Assembly (NCBI RefSeq): GCF_009807005.1
Contig: NZ_WUBR01000002.1
Coordinates: forward strand, 682,001 to 746,000
Length of the DNA stretch: 64,000 nt
Reading direction: 5' to 3'
Origin: Aurantiacibacter rhizosphaerae
GTDB taxonomy: Bacteria > Pseudomonadota > Alphaproteobacteria > Sphingomonadales > Sphingomonadaceae
Shown here: positions 31,045 to 38,822 of the stretch, piece after piece
Layout of the letters: the number at the start of each line of letters is the position of its first letter
How positions within the stretch are numbered: the stretch's first letter is position 1
Translations under genes and position numbers: made by a program
Notes under the pieces: generated by a model
What the model saw: only the letters and a program-made list of their open reading frames with translations
The model's database searches: none
What the model was told of the DNA's origin: nothing

Positions 31045-31073
31045 CACTTAGTTGGATTTGGGTGGGGGGTCAA
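31045..31073 (-). promoter_or_regulatory. Candidate str operon (rpsL) promoter
   Basis: Minus strand TTGACC (31068-31073), 17 bp, TAAGTG (31045-31050) with a CGCCC discriminator. Predicted start near 31038. No gene is supported in 30669-31095: it holds this promoter, the hairpins noted and otherwise unremarkable leader. Confidence 0.55.
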
Positions 31074-31095
31074 GGGTGTGGACATGCATGCGCAG

Positions 31096-31623
31096 TCAAA
31101 CGTCTGCGAGATAACTCCCGACGGCGAGTACACCATCATCTGTAAGTTCCACAAAGGTCACACGCTTGTCGTGCTCGGCCGGTACACGCCGAACCAGGCC
31201 AACTGCTTCCAGCTCTGCGATATAGCGCAAGGCCGTGGTGCACGGACTGCCGGATGCAATACACAAACTGGTGGTTGATACCCGCGCGCGCCCGGCGTGC
31301 TGTTGAAATAGCTCCAGAAGCATTTCCCAGGCAGGCTCGGCAAAAAGCGATGCCGGTATGAATTTCGCTCGGCGCTTTCTGCTTTCACAAATCTGGCGGG
31401 CCTTATCTCCAAGGATATAGAGATCCCGTTCGATGCGGCTCAATTTGCTTGGCCAGCGGAAAGCCGGACCTCCACTGGGTGGCCGCCAATCCTGGTCAAT
31501 CGCATCGGCAAGCCTCAGCAGCGCCGCGCCGAGCCCCCGCATTTCGCCCGTCGACCATGCGTCACCGACGTGATCCAGAATATCTTGCTGAGTGAGTGTC
31601 AGCATGTCTTTGCAATTATCCAT
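31096..31623 (-). CDS. Winged-helix (MarR-like) DNA-binding protein
   Basis: 175 aa from the ATG that overlaps the upstream stop by 8 nt; an ATG 6 codons further up (31641) is also possible, and neither has a clear Shine-Dalgarno. Residues ~95-170 form a wHTH (AEPAWEMLLELFQQH; SLCIASGSPCTTALRYIAELEAVGLVRRVPAEHDKRVTFVELTDDG), with the DKR wing of MarR-type proteins. The N-terminal helices (MRGLGAALLRLADAID) may dimerise. It is the last gene of a four-gene cluster beginning with a membrane-anchored LuxR-type protein, so it may be a second regulator of it. Confidence 0.75.
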   Translation of the reverse strand: MDNCKDMLTLTQQDILDHVGDAWSTGEMRGLGAALLRLADAIDQDWRPPSGGPAFRWPSKLSRIERDLYILGDKARQICESRKRRAKFIPASLFAEPAWEMLLELFQQHAGRARVSTTSLCIASGSPCTTALRYIAELEAVGLVRRVPAEHDKRVTFVELTDDGVLAVGSYLADV

Positions 31624-32110
31624 TTTGAAAATGCTTTTCATTCAGCTGGTCCAGCTGCGGCACTTTCGGGGTCCAGGCACTATACGTCCCGTATCGGCGG
31701 ACCCTGCCGCTATGCGCAGCAGTTCCGATGCCTAGTGCGATCAACTGGACGAATATCGGGAGCTGCGTAAGCGCCCAGTATGCGTGCCTGTGCCCAGTGC
31801 TGTAGGCAAGCGGTGCCAAGCCACCCATGATCGCCACAAGTTGTGCCGCCGCGATCCATATAGGCCACACACGATTTGCCCTTAGCGCGACGTAAAAGAA
31901 GCCGGCGCCCTGCAGACAATCCAGCGCGAGCCGTAATGGCGAAAATCGAAGAAACTGTCCGTAGTCCAGAAAAGCGTGCCCGATCCGATCGATCAGCACG
32001 CCTGCCACGATAACCATCGCGACAATCCGTTCAGGCTTGTCGCCGCGCATTTGCGCGTAGAGCGCAAGCGCGGCGACAATGACCAAGACTAGGGCAAGAT
32101 CGACTGGCAT
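31616..32110 (-). CDS. Small multi-pass membrane protein
   Basis: 164 aa with about five hydrophobic helices (LALVLVIVAALALYA, IVAMVIVAGVLIDRIGHAFLDY, AGFFYVALRA, IWIAAAQLVAIMGGLAPLAY, LPIFVQLIALGIG) and a short polar C-terminus. No family recognised. Its ATG overlaps the stop of the 110-aa gene by one base and its end overlaps the wHTH start, so the three are translationally coupled. Confidence 0.65.
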   Translation of the reverse strand: MPVDLALVLVIVAALALYAQMRGDKPERIVAMVIVAGVLIDRIGHAFLDYGQFLRFSPLRLALDCLQGAGFFYVALRANRVWPIWIAAAQLVAIMGGLAPLAYSTGHRHAYWALTQLPIFVQLIALGIGTAAHSGRVRRYGTYSAWTPKVPQLDQLNEKHFQNG

Positions 32111-32442
32111 TAAGCTACGGCTTGCACCGGCTCGCCAGCATTCAGTTCCATCGGTCCACCTTCAGGGCACTCTTCATAACCGAGCACGTCCTGCTGAATT
32201 TTCAGGAGGCTGCCATGCACACGTGCCAATTCGCCACCTGCGGAAAGAAGGTCCTGCTGGGACTTTACAAGGCGCAGCAGAGCGTCATGCCCCATGGCCG
32301 GACCTGAACCGGTTTCACGACGGGTGGTGATGAGGGTTGCCATGAGCGCACCCTGACGCAGCAAGGCCTCGTCAACGGCATACTCGGCCTGCTTGATATC
32401 TGTCGAGATCCGCATCTGTGCGATTGGCTTGGACATTGACAT
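32110..32442 (-). CDS. Conserved-looking 110-aa cytoplasmic protein, unknown
   Basis: A mostly helical soluble protein (EYAVDEALLRQGALMATLITTRRETG; ALLRLVKSQQDLLSAGGELARVHGSLLKIQQDVLG) with the acidic end YEECPEGGPMELNAGEP. AAGGAGACTC lies before the ATG. The pattern of helix pairs suggests a coiled coil or adaptor. No domain is recognised. It lies 59 nt after the LuxR-type gene and overlaps the next gene by one base. Confidence 0.6.
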   Translation of the reverse strand: MSMSKPIAQMRISTDIKQAEYAVDEALLRQGALMATLITTRRETGSGPAMGHDALLRLVKSQQDLLSAGGELARVHGSLLKIQQDVLGYEECPEGGPMELNAGEPVQAVA

Positions 32443-32501
32443 GTAGAGTCTCCTTTTTTTGCTGCCAGAACAGCTTCCAAAAAACGGAGAATCCCGAGGT
32501 C

Positions 32502-33041
32502 CTAGGAAAACATCAGATCAGACAACTGACCAAATGCAGCCAGGCCACCCAATACGATTGTCAGCAGCAACACCGCTACGATACCGATCGCGGTCAACCT
32601 TATGTAGACACCGTATTGGCCCTCGAAAAACTCCGGCACAACGCGGATATGTCGTTCACTCGGCTGGTGCGCTTTCGACTTGATCGAAATTGGACCTTTA
32701 GCCGTGTGGTTCAGCAATCCGCTTGTCCCGATCACTTGATCGCGGTCATCGAGATCTAACTCCACATGCGGAAAGCGGTATGCGGCTTCGCTGGATAAAT
32801 TTTCGGGTTTTTCCGAGATACGACGGTACGTTACAGCAAGTTCGTTACGCGACGTTACACCAAGCTTTTTGCGTGCGGCAGCAACACGCTGATCGACGGT
32901 GTAATGCGATATGCCAAGGAGCCTGGCGATTTCCTTGGATGTCTTATGCTGGATCAAGAGATCCAGCACCGCTCGTTGCTTCGCCGTAAGCTTACGCGAC
33001 CTTCCATCTGGCAATGACGAATCTCCCAAGTTTCCCCTCAC
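32502..33041 (-). CDS. LuxR/GerE-type HTH protein with C-terminal membrane anchor
   Basis: 179 aa. The GerE-type HTH is at the N-terminus (residues ~16-72: LTAKQRAVLDLLIQHKTSKEIARLLGISHYTVDQRVAAARKKLGV), a polar linker follows, and one transmembrane helix lies near the C-terminus (RLTAIGIVAVLLLTIVLGGL, ~147-166). There is no receiver or ligand domain, so DNA binding would be controlled from the membrane, perhaps by the neighbouring membrane protein. An inverted repeat, AACTC-N3-GAGTT, lies 13 bp upstream of the ATG and may be its operator. Confidence 0.8.
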   Translation of the reverse strand: MRGNLGDSSLPDGRSRKLTAKQRAVLDLLIQHKTSKEIARLLGISHYTVDQRVAAARKKLGVTSRNELAVTYRRISEKPENLSSEAAYRFPHVELDLDDRDQVIGTSGLLNHTAKGPISIKSKAHQPSERHIRVVPEFFEGQYGVYIRLTAIGIVAVLLLTIVLGGLAAFGQLSDLMFS

Positions 33042-33053
33042 TCGCTCTTTGAG

Positions 33054-33066
33054 AACTCAACGAGTT
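33054..33066. promoter_or_regulatory. Inverted repeat AACTC-N3-GAGTT upstream of the LuxR-type gene
   Basis: A perfect 5-bp dyad 13 bp before the ATG, in an AT-rich 239-bp intergenic region between divergent genes. It is a candidate autoregulatory site for the HTH protein. Short dyads occur by chance, hence the low confidence. Confidence 0.3.
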
Positions 33067-33280
33067 TACCCCTCATTGGTTCTTCAATTTTTTCGTAAAT
33101 AGCGAATTAACTTACGATAATTTTTCGCTCCCAGTCTCTTGGATATTTGGCAGACGTCCGTACCTTTTCGCGCATTCGGTCGTCTACATGTTCTTCACTA
33201 AATAGCCTCCAGAATGGTGCAAACAAGCTGGCTGCAGCAGCCCTTCCCCACAACTTCATACACATGCTCCATCTTGGCAC

Positions 33281-33928
33281 ATGACCGGTTCACTCCCCCA
33301 TCGCCCCCGCGCCACGCCTCGCCAGGCAACCAGCTATGTCACCGCCCCGCCCTCACCCGTGGCGCCGGGTGATCCGTTGCTCGATTTCGCGCCCGTTCCG
33401 CATGTCGCGCCTCGCCGCAATTCCATCACGCCGGATCGGCAGCGCAAGTTCATTGCCCATCTCGCCGCCACTGGCATCGTCACGCAGGCGGCAAAACATA
33501 TCGGCGCGAGTATGGAGGCGCTCTACAAGCTGCGGCAGAAACCGGGGGCCGAGGCGTTTTGCGCCGCGTGGGACAAGGCGGTGGATCGCGGTGTCTCCCG
33601 GCTGGAGGACTGCGCGCTGGCCCGCGCTATCGAGGGGGAGGAGCGCATGGTCGTCTCTGCCGGAAAGCTGGTGGGCACGGAGCGGCGGCATAACGAGGCG
33701 CTGGTGATGTTCTTCCTGCGTCATCGCCGCAGCCACCGCTATGGCCCCGATATCGCGCCCGGCCACCCCCTGTACGAACGCATCCGGGCCGAGGTTCTGG
33801 CAGAGGAGCGCGGCAAGCGGCGCAGCAAGGCAGAAGTGCTCGCCAGTCTCAACGCAAAGCTGGATCGCGCAGTGGCGCGGCGCAAGGCGGCGGATCGCCT
33901 GCTGGCGGGAGATGGCGAGGAGGATTGA
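33281..33928 (+). CDS. HTH protein resembling small-terminase-type helix-turn-helix proteins
   Basis: 215 aa. A Pro/Ala-rich N-terminus precedes a helix-turn-helix (residues ~50-85: TPDRQRKFIAHLAATGIVTQAAKHIGASMEALYKLRQKPGAEAF) of the sort found in phage small terminase subunits and related regulators. A helical basic C-terminus follows (RGKRRSKAEVLASLNAKLDRAVARRKAADRL). No phage genes are nearby, so it is more likely a domesticated or chromosomal DNA-binding protein. The target is unknown. Confidence 0.65.
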   Translation: MTGSLPHRPRATPRQATSYVTAPPSPVAPGDPLLDFAPVPHVAPRRNSITPDRQRKFIAHLAATGIVTQAAKHIGASMEALYKLRQKPGAEAFCAAWDKAVDRGVSRLEDCALARAIEGEERMVVSAGKLVGTERRHNEALVMFFLRHRRSHRYGPDIAPGHPLYERIRAEVLAEERGKRRSKAEVLASLNAKLDRAVARRKAADRLLAGDGEED

Positions 33929-33999
33929 GTGGGATGGCGTTTCGCGGTAGAACCGGACAAAATCAATCTGGGCTACCAGAGTTCTTGGGAGAACACCGC

Positions 34000-35277
34000 A
34001 TGATCCGCCGCATCGCCATCGCCCTTTCCACCACTGCCGCGCTGGCCCTTGGCGTGTCCGCCGCCTCTCCGGCAATGGCGCAGGAACGCCCCGCCGATCT
34101 GACGCAGCTGCCCGCCGTTCCCACCGATTACACGCCCGATCGCCTGCCCTGGGGCGACTATGATTTCACCGGAACCTTCCCGATAGAGCCGATCAACAAC
34201 GGCCACATCCTGTTTCAGCGCCCAGCCCATTACGGCAATCGCTTCTGGGTGACGGACGAGGAATTTGACCGCCGCCTGGCCGCCGCGCGCGGGGCGGATG
34301 GCAATTTCACGCAGGCGAATGACAGCGGCATCGGCGCCTCGGGCACCACCGGGCTGGAGCAGTGGTTCCTGGACACGGACTGGGCAAAGTCCACCGCCAT
34401 GCTCGTCTCCCCCGCCGATGGGCAGCTGCCCGCCCTCACCCCGCAGGCGATGGAACTCTTCAAGCAGGGCCGCAGCGGCTGGGTGCCGGGACAGGCCTAT
34501 GACTGGGTGGACGATTTCGACAGCTGGGACCGCTGCGTATCGCGCGGCTTCCCCGCCTCCATGTACCCCTTCCGCTACAACAACGGCATCCGCGTGTTCC
34601 AGTCGCCCGGCACCGTCACCATCATGCTGGAGATGCTGGGCACCCGCGTGGTGAAACTCTACGACAGCAAAGAAGCCGCCCACGCCGCCAGGTGGGATGA
34701 GCCGGTGGAGGCCTGGATGGGCAACAGCCGCGGCTGGTGGGAAGGCAAGACGCTGGTGATAGAGACGACCAACATCGTCTCCGGCGATGCGGCGACGGAT
34801 GATGTCTTCGCCCGCTCCGCCGCGCCGCTAAACATGGCAACGCAGTTCACCGGCACGATGGACGTGCCCGCCTTCAACACCGTGCCGATGAGCTCAGAGG
34901 CGATGACGGTGGAACGCCTGACGATGACGGGGCCGGACACCATCATCCACGAACTCACCTATTCCGATCCGCAGGTCTATGTGGAGCCATGGACAACCCG
35001 CCTCGCCTGGACGCGGGACGATGATTACCAGTTCTTCGAATATGCCTGCCACGAGGGCAATTACATGCCGCGCGACTATATCAGCGCCAGCCGCGCGCAG
35101 CAGGCCCGTATCGCCGCCGGAGAGGAAGAGGCGGTGACTGCCGAGAACGATGATCGCAGCCGCTTTGCCCAGCCATTCGATCACGATCCAGGCATCGGCC
35201 CGCGCCCCGGACGCCCTCCCATTGGCGGTGATGACGATGCCGACGACGAGGAAGCGGAAGAGAACGCGGGCGAATAA
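34000..35277 (+). CDS. Exported protein of unknown function
   Basis: 425 aa with a signal peptide (MIRRIAIALS... ending PAMAQ). The mature protein is rich in Trp, Tyr and acidic residues and has two short segments with WWEGKTLVIETTNIVSG and ETVERLTMTGPD-like character (MTVERLTMTGPDTIIHELTYSD), suggesting a beta-rich fold. The last ~40 residues are strongly acidic (DDDADDEEAEENAGE). No catalytic motif recognised. GGGAGA lies 7 nt before the ATG. Confidence 0.7.
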   Translation: MIRRIAIALSTTAALALGVSAASPAMAQERPADLTQLPAVPTDYTPDRLPWGDYDFTGTFPIEPINNGHILFQRPAHYGNRFWVTDEEFDRRLAAARGADGNFTQANDSGIGASGTTGLEQWFLDTDWAKSTAMLVSPADGQLPALTPQAMELFKQGRSGWVPGQAYDWVDDFDSWDRCVSRGFPASMYPFRYNNGIRVFQSPGTVTIMLEMLGTRVVKLYDSKEAAHAARWDEPVEAWMGNSRGWWEGKTLVIETTNIVSGDAATDDVFARSAAPLNMATQFTGTMDVPAFNTVPMSSEAMTVERLTMTGPDTIIHELTYSDPQVYVEPWTTRLAWTRDDDYQFFEYACHEGNYMPRDYISASRAQQARIAAGEEEAVTAENDDRSRFAQPFDHDPGIGPRPGRPPIGGDDDADDEEAEENAGE

Positions 35278-35290
35278 CCCGCCCCTGCGA

Positions 35291-36931
35291 TCAGGCCACG
35301 ATCGTGGGCCGCCCGCAGCGCAGGCGGTCCACCGTCACATCCGCAACGCCCAGCTTTACGCCCAGCAGTGACGTGAGGCTGTTCAGCAACTCGTCCAGCG
35401 CCGGGGTGACATTGCCCAGCGTATCGCCCACCAGGCTGGCCGTGCCGCCCGCGCCGATGCCCAGCCCCAGTGCCCGCACATCCAGCTCCACATCTTCGGC
35501 CAGCGACGTGGCCGTGCCATTCAGAATATCCGTGGTGCCAACAGACTTGGCTCGCCGCGCGGCCACGTCTTCAGGTGTGAAGAACATCTCTTGCGGCGCA
35601 TCGCCGCCAATCGAAATGTCGGCATAGGCCTTCACCTGCAGGACCATGGTGTTGATGATGGTGGCCGGTTCCAGCCACAGCGAAGTGGTGAAATCGGCGA
35701 ACACATCGCCATTCACATCGGCAATCGCCAGCGTACCCAGCGATGGGCGCGCCTCGACATAGACGCCGCTCCCGCCCTCACCGCCGCTGCAGACGATATC
35801 GGTCATCTGCGCCTCTGCCGATGCGAGTTCGGTATAGATCGGCACTTCCAGGGCGCTTGGCAGCCCGGCGATGGAATTGGTCTTCGCCTTTACCAACAGG
35901 CGGGTTTCGGCCGTGCGCAGCGTAACCTCGCCCATTGTATCGACCGTCAGCCAAGGAGACCTTTCGTCCGAATAGCCCCCGGCCATGCGAATATTCACGC
36001 CCGCCAGCCCGGCAATATCGGTGTCGAGCTCAGCATCATAGCTGTCCCCATGCGCGGCCTGAAGGATGCTGCGCAGCAGCGAATAGGCATCCACCTGCAC
36101 CCCTGATACACCATCGTTGACATCGCTGTTGGCCAGCGGCCCAAGGTCAATCAACTGGGACAGCAATACGGGATCGCTACCCACGCGGCGCGCGATTTCA
36201 TTCAGTATCGCGGCAAGCTGCGCATTGCGGGTGGAGTTTGCCAATGCCTGCACCACCACGTGCAGCGGTGCATCGGTGTTGAAAATTTCTCCAAAGGTCT
36301 CGCCTTCCATCTCCTGCAAGGGCCCAAGCGCTTCTGCCAGATCGAGCACGTCGATATTGGTATCACCAAGCAGATCGACCTCCGCCGGTGTCAGTTCCAG
36401 CGCCGTTCCAGCCAGGGCAGAGAGCAGATTATTGGTCAGCCCGCCCGGCAATTCCGCCACGCGCGTTCCCAGCATAAAGCCTGCCATGTCGGTGCGCGCC
36501 GCCGTGGCCTGCGCCGTTACGCGCGAGGTTGGCCCCGCCGATACGAAACTGCCGAAAAACAGCGGCACGTCGCGCACCAGGTGAACGCGCGTGGCATTGG
36601 GGTGGAGGGAGGATGTATCCAGCCTCTCCCGCCAGTTGATCGATGCATCGCGCAGATATTCTCCATCGGCAATTTCCACGATGGACACATCTGCAACATC
36701 GGCATCGGCGATAACCTGCGCGACTACGGTGGCCTTGGAAAATTCCGGGCCGGCAGAAACGGCCGCAGCGGCAGCCGCATCGGAGATGTTCTGCAATTCC
36801 CGCTCGGCAAGGTAGAGGGAGCCGAGATCCACGGCAAAAGCGGTGAAAGCCATCAGCGGGGGCAGTGCCAGGCCGAAAAGCACGGCACTGGCGCCATCTT
36901 CATCCCGCAGCAGCGAATTTTGGGTGTTCAT
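35291..36931 (-). CDS. TadG-like pilus assembly protein
   Basis: 546 aa from the ATG that gives MNTQNSLLRDEDGASAVLFGLALPPLMAFTAFAVDLG. This is the type IVb pilin-like N-terminal helix of TadG/TadE-type proteins, followed by YLAERELQNISDAAAAAAV. A long extracellular part has no vWA MIDAS that I can see, and its C-terminus repeats GAGGTASLVGDTLG and LGVKLGVADVTV. It follows the TadE-like gene by 11 nt. The other tad genes (ATPase, prepilin peptidase) are not in the window. Confidence 0.8.
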   Translation of the reverse strand: MNTQNSLLRDEDGASAVLFGLALPPLMAFTAFAVDLGSLYLAERELQNISDAAAAAAVSAGPEFSKATVVAQVIADADVADVSIVEIADGEYLRDASINWRERLDTSSLHPNATRVHLVRDVPLFFGSFVSAGPTSRVTAQATAARTDMAGFMLGTRVAELPGGLTNNLLSALAGTALELTPAEVDLLGDTNIDVLDLAEALGPLQEMEGETFGEIFNTDAPLHVVVQALANSTRNAQLAAILNEIARRVGSDPVLLSQLIDLGPLANSDVNDGVSGVQVDAYSLLRSILQAAHGDSYDAELDTDIAGLAGVNIRMAGGYSDERSPWLTVDTMGEVTLRTAETRLLVKAKTNSIAGLPSALEVPIYTELASAEAQMTDIVCSGGEGGSGVYVEARPSLGTLAIADVNGDVFADFTTSLWLEPATIINTMVLQVKAYADISIGGDAPQEMFFTPEDVAARRAKSVGTTDILNGTATSLAEDVELDVRALGLGIGAGGTASLVGDTLGNVTPALDELLNSLTSLLGVKLGVADVTVDRLRCGRPTIVA

Positions 36932-36942
36932 GGTGCAATCCT

Positions 36943-37416
36943 TCACATTGAGCTGAGATGCACGCGCGCCTTGCGCGTGATCGGGCCAGGCGGCAGCGGG
37001 ATGATCGATGATGAAAGAAGCAGGGTGTCGGTGGTGTCGTAGGATACGGCAACGGTGTAGGAATTGCCTTCCTGCGTGGTGCTGATGCTGACGTGTTCTG
37101 CCTCCACCGTGCCGGCAGACAAAACCCCGTCTCTCACAACATCCTGCACGATAGCTGCGCGATCTTCGGCATCGATGCCGGCGAGGACAGCGCGCGCCCC
37201 TTCGTTTGCGGCTTGCTGAAGGCTGTGCGCCGCCATGAACCACATGCCGTAGCTGACAGCGCCAAGCAGCAGGATGATTACGATGGGAAGGACGAAGGCC
37301 GCCTCTATCAGGACAGCGCCGTTTTCATCCCTTGCCAATTTGTAAAGAACCGGCGGCTGTTTATCGAGGGCCTGGTTATCGAAAGCAGGGCCTCTTGATC
37401 TATGTGCTTTTTCCAT
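36943..37416 (-). CDS. TadE-like pilus assembly protein
   Basis: 157 aa. The pilin-like segment is LARDENGAVLIEAAFVLPIVIILLLGAVSYGMWFMAAHSLQQAANEGARAVLAG, the hallmark of TadE (the Glu after the hydrophobic start, then the long helix). A short periplasmic domain follows. It pairs with the TadG-like gene 11 nt downstream. Minor pseudopilins of the Flp/Tad system are anchored in the inner membrane. The N-terminal ~30 residues before the helix are basic. Confidence 0.85.
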   Translation of the reverse strand: MEKAHRSRGPAFDNQALDKQPPVLYKLARDENGAVLIEAAFVLPIVIILLLGAVSYGMWFMAAHSLQQAANEGARAVLAGIDAEDRAAIVQDVVRDGVLSAGTVEAEHVSISTTQEGNSYTVAVSYDTTDTLLLSSSIIPLPPGPITRKARVHLSSM

Positions 37417-37635
37417 GCTCCCAAGAATGGCAGCGTGCGGTCAAGCAAACGGCAACACACTGGTGGTGCCGATTTGCGCAAATTACGTAACATTTGTTGC
37501 AGCCGATGGTTCGATGGGGCGCATAAACGCGTGCTTGGTTAATTTGGACCACACAGACCAAAGTCCAAGATTACGCACATTTACCGCAATTGGCGTGAAA
37601 ACCGGTAACTGGCGCGAGCCGGGATCGAATCGGTG

Positions 37636-38556
37636 TTAACGTCTTGTCATGATTATGGTGACGCCTTCTGTTCCATAGGCGCCGCGCAGCGGAACCATGG
37701 CGCAATGAACGCTGACCTGTTCTTCCCTGTTGGCCATCAGCGTAGCATCGCAATTGCACGGCTGGTTCTGTTCGATAACCCTGTCCAGCGCATTGCGAAA
37801 CGCGTGCCGTTCCTCCCGCAGGATCACGTCGTGCAGCCGGATGCCGATCAGCTTTGCATTGCATATCCCGAGCCAGTCCTCGATCGACTTGTCTGCCATG
37901 TCGATCAGGCCGCGCTGGGACAGGCGCACGCAGCTGACCTGTGGATTGCGATCGATGGCCTCCAGCATGGCGGCTTTCATATCGGCCTTCCGGTACCGCT
38001 CCACCTCCTCGGTGATATCGCGGAACAGCAGGATCAGCCGATCACCCAGCGGAATGGACTGGAAATTCACCCACCGTCCCTGGCGACGCTGGGTCGGGAT
38101 ATCCGCCGTCAGCGCCTCGTTCTTTTCTAGTGTCCTGCGGAACTGCACCTGCATTACGCTGCCATCAAACTCTGGAAAGGCATCGCTCAGCTGCGTCCCC
38201 GGCTTGAGCGATTGAAGACCAAGATACTGGCGCGCGCTCTGGTTTATATAAAGGATTTCCTCGTCCGCAGTGCAGAGAATGAAGCCTTCCTTCAACCAGT
38301 CCGCCAGCGCGGTGAGCCGGTCGTCAGTCGACATTTCGCCGTCGTCACCCGCAGGCTGCATCATCTGCTGGAAAAGTCGCACACCGGTTAACACGTGGGA
38401 TACGCGCCCATGCGTTGTGATGTGAACTGGCCGCGTAAGAGAAATCTCACGCCATTTGGCAAACGATCGGACCAGTTCTGCCGATGTTACGTTATGCGGC
38501 GTATCGTATTGGTTTGAACGCAATTCTCCAAAGAGTTGGTTGTCGTCTCTTGGCAT
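37636..38556 (-). CDS. PAS-domain regulator with Phd/YefM-like N-terminal domain
   Basis: 306 aa. Residues ~22-65 (VTSAELVRSFAKWREISLTRPVHITTHGRVSHVLTGVRLFQQM) match the pattern of Phd/YefM antitoxin DNA-binding domains: a helix containing S-x-E-L, a strand, P-V-x-I-T-x-x-G-R, then V-L. PAS1 spans ~80-185 (GFILCTADEEILYINQSARQYLG ... LFRDITEEVERY) and a second PAS ~195-300. No kinase, GGDEF or EAL domain follows. A one-component sensor that binds DNA directly is the natural reading. No toxin gene is adjacent. Confidence 0.75.
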   Translation of the reverse strand: MPRDDNQLFGELRSNQYDTPHNVTSAELVRSFAKWREISLTRPVHITTHGRVSHVLTGVRLFQQMMQPAGDDGEMSTDDRLTALADWLKEGFILCTADEEILYINQSARQYLGLQSLKPGTQLSDAFPEFDGSVMQVQFRRTLEKNEALTADIPTQRRQGRWVNFQSIPLGDRLILLFRDITEEVERYRKADMKAAMLEAIDRNPQVSCVRLSQRGLIDMADKSIEDWLGICNAKLIGIRLHDVILREERHAFRNALDRVIEQNQPCNCDATLMANREEQVSVHCAMVPLRGAYGTEGVTIIMTRR

Positions 38557-38822
38557 AGGTTAACTCGCTTCTCGAATTCACCCCGTAGCCCCCCGGCCAT
38601 GCATTCGTTGATATAACAACCATAACATACTTTATGGAAGAGTTAATTTAGTGCGTTCAATAAAAATTCCGAACTCGTGAGAGTAATAAAATTACATATA
38701 GAAGTTAAATAAAGAGAAATTTTATTGTGTGCACCGATGAAAGTATAATTCCATCTTTGCCGCCAAACAATCTGACTATTGAAAATATTCAATATTCATA
38801 GAATTTTCTAATTTTTAGCAGT
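38557..38822. other. Strikingly AT-rich 266-bp intergenic region
   Basis: No gene is seen. The stretch from ~38635 to 38820 is mostly A and T in a GC-rich chromosome and contains the dyad ATTGAA-N4-TTCAAT (38778-38793). It lies between the starts/ends of the PAS and PPC genes, which are both on the minus strand. No T-tract terminator was identified with confidence. Confidence 0.5.

Noticed and set aside
31643..31657. 15-bp palindrome CAGCTGG-T-CCAGCTG
   Set aside because: Lies inside the membrane-protein coding region and is explained by a Gln-Leu-Asp-Gln-Leu codon repeat.
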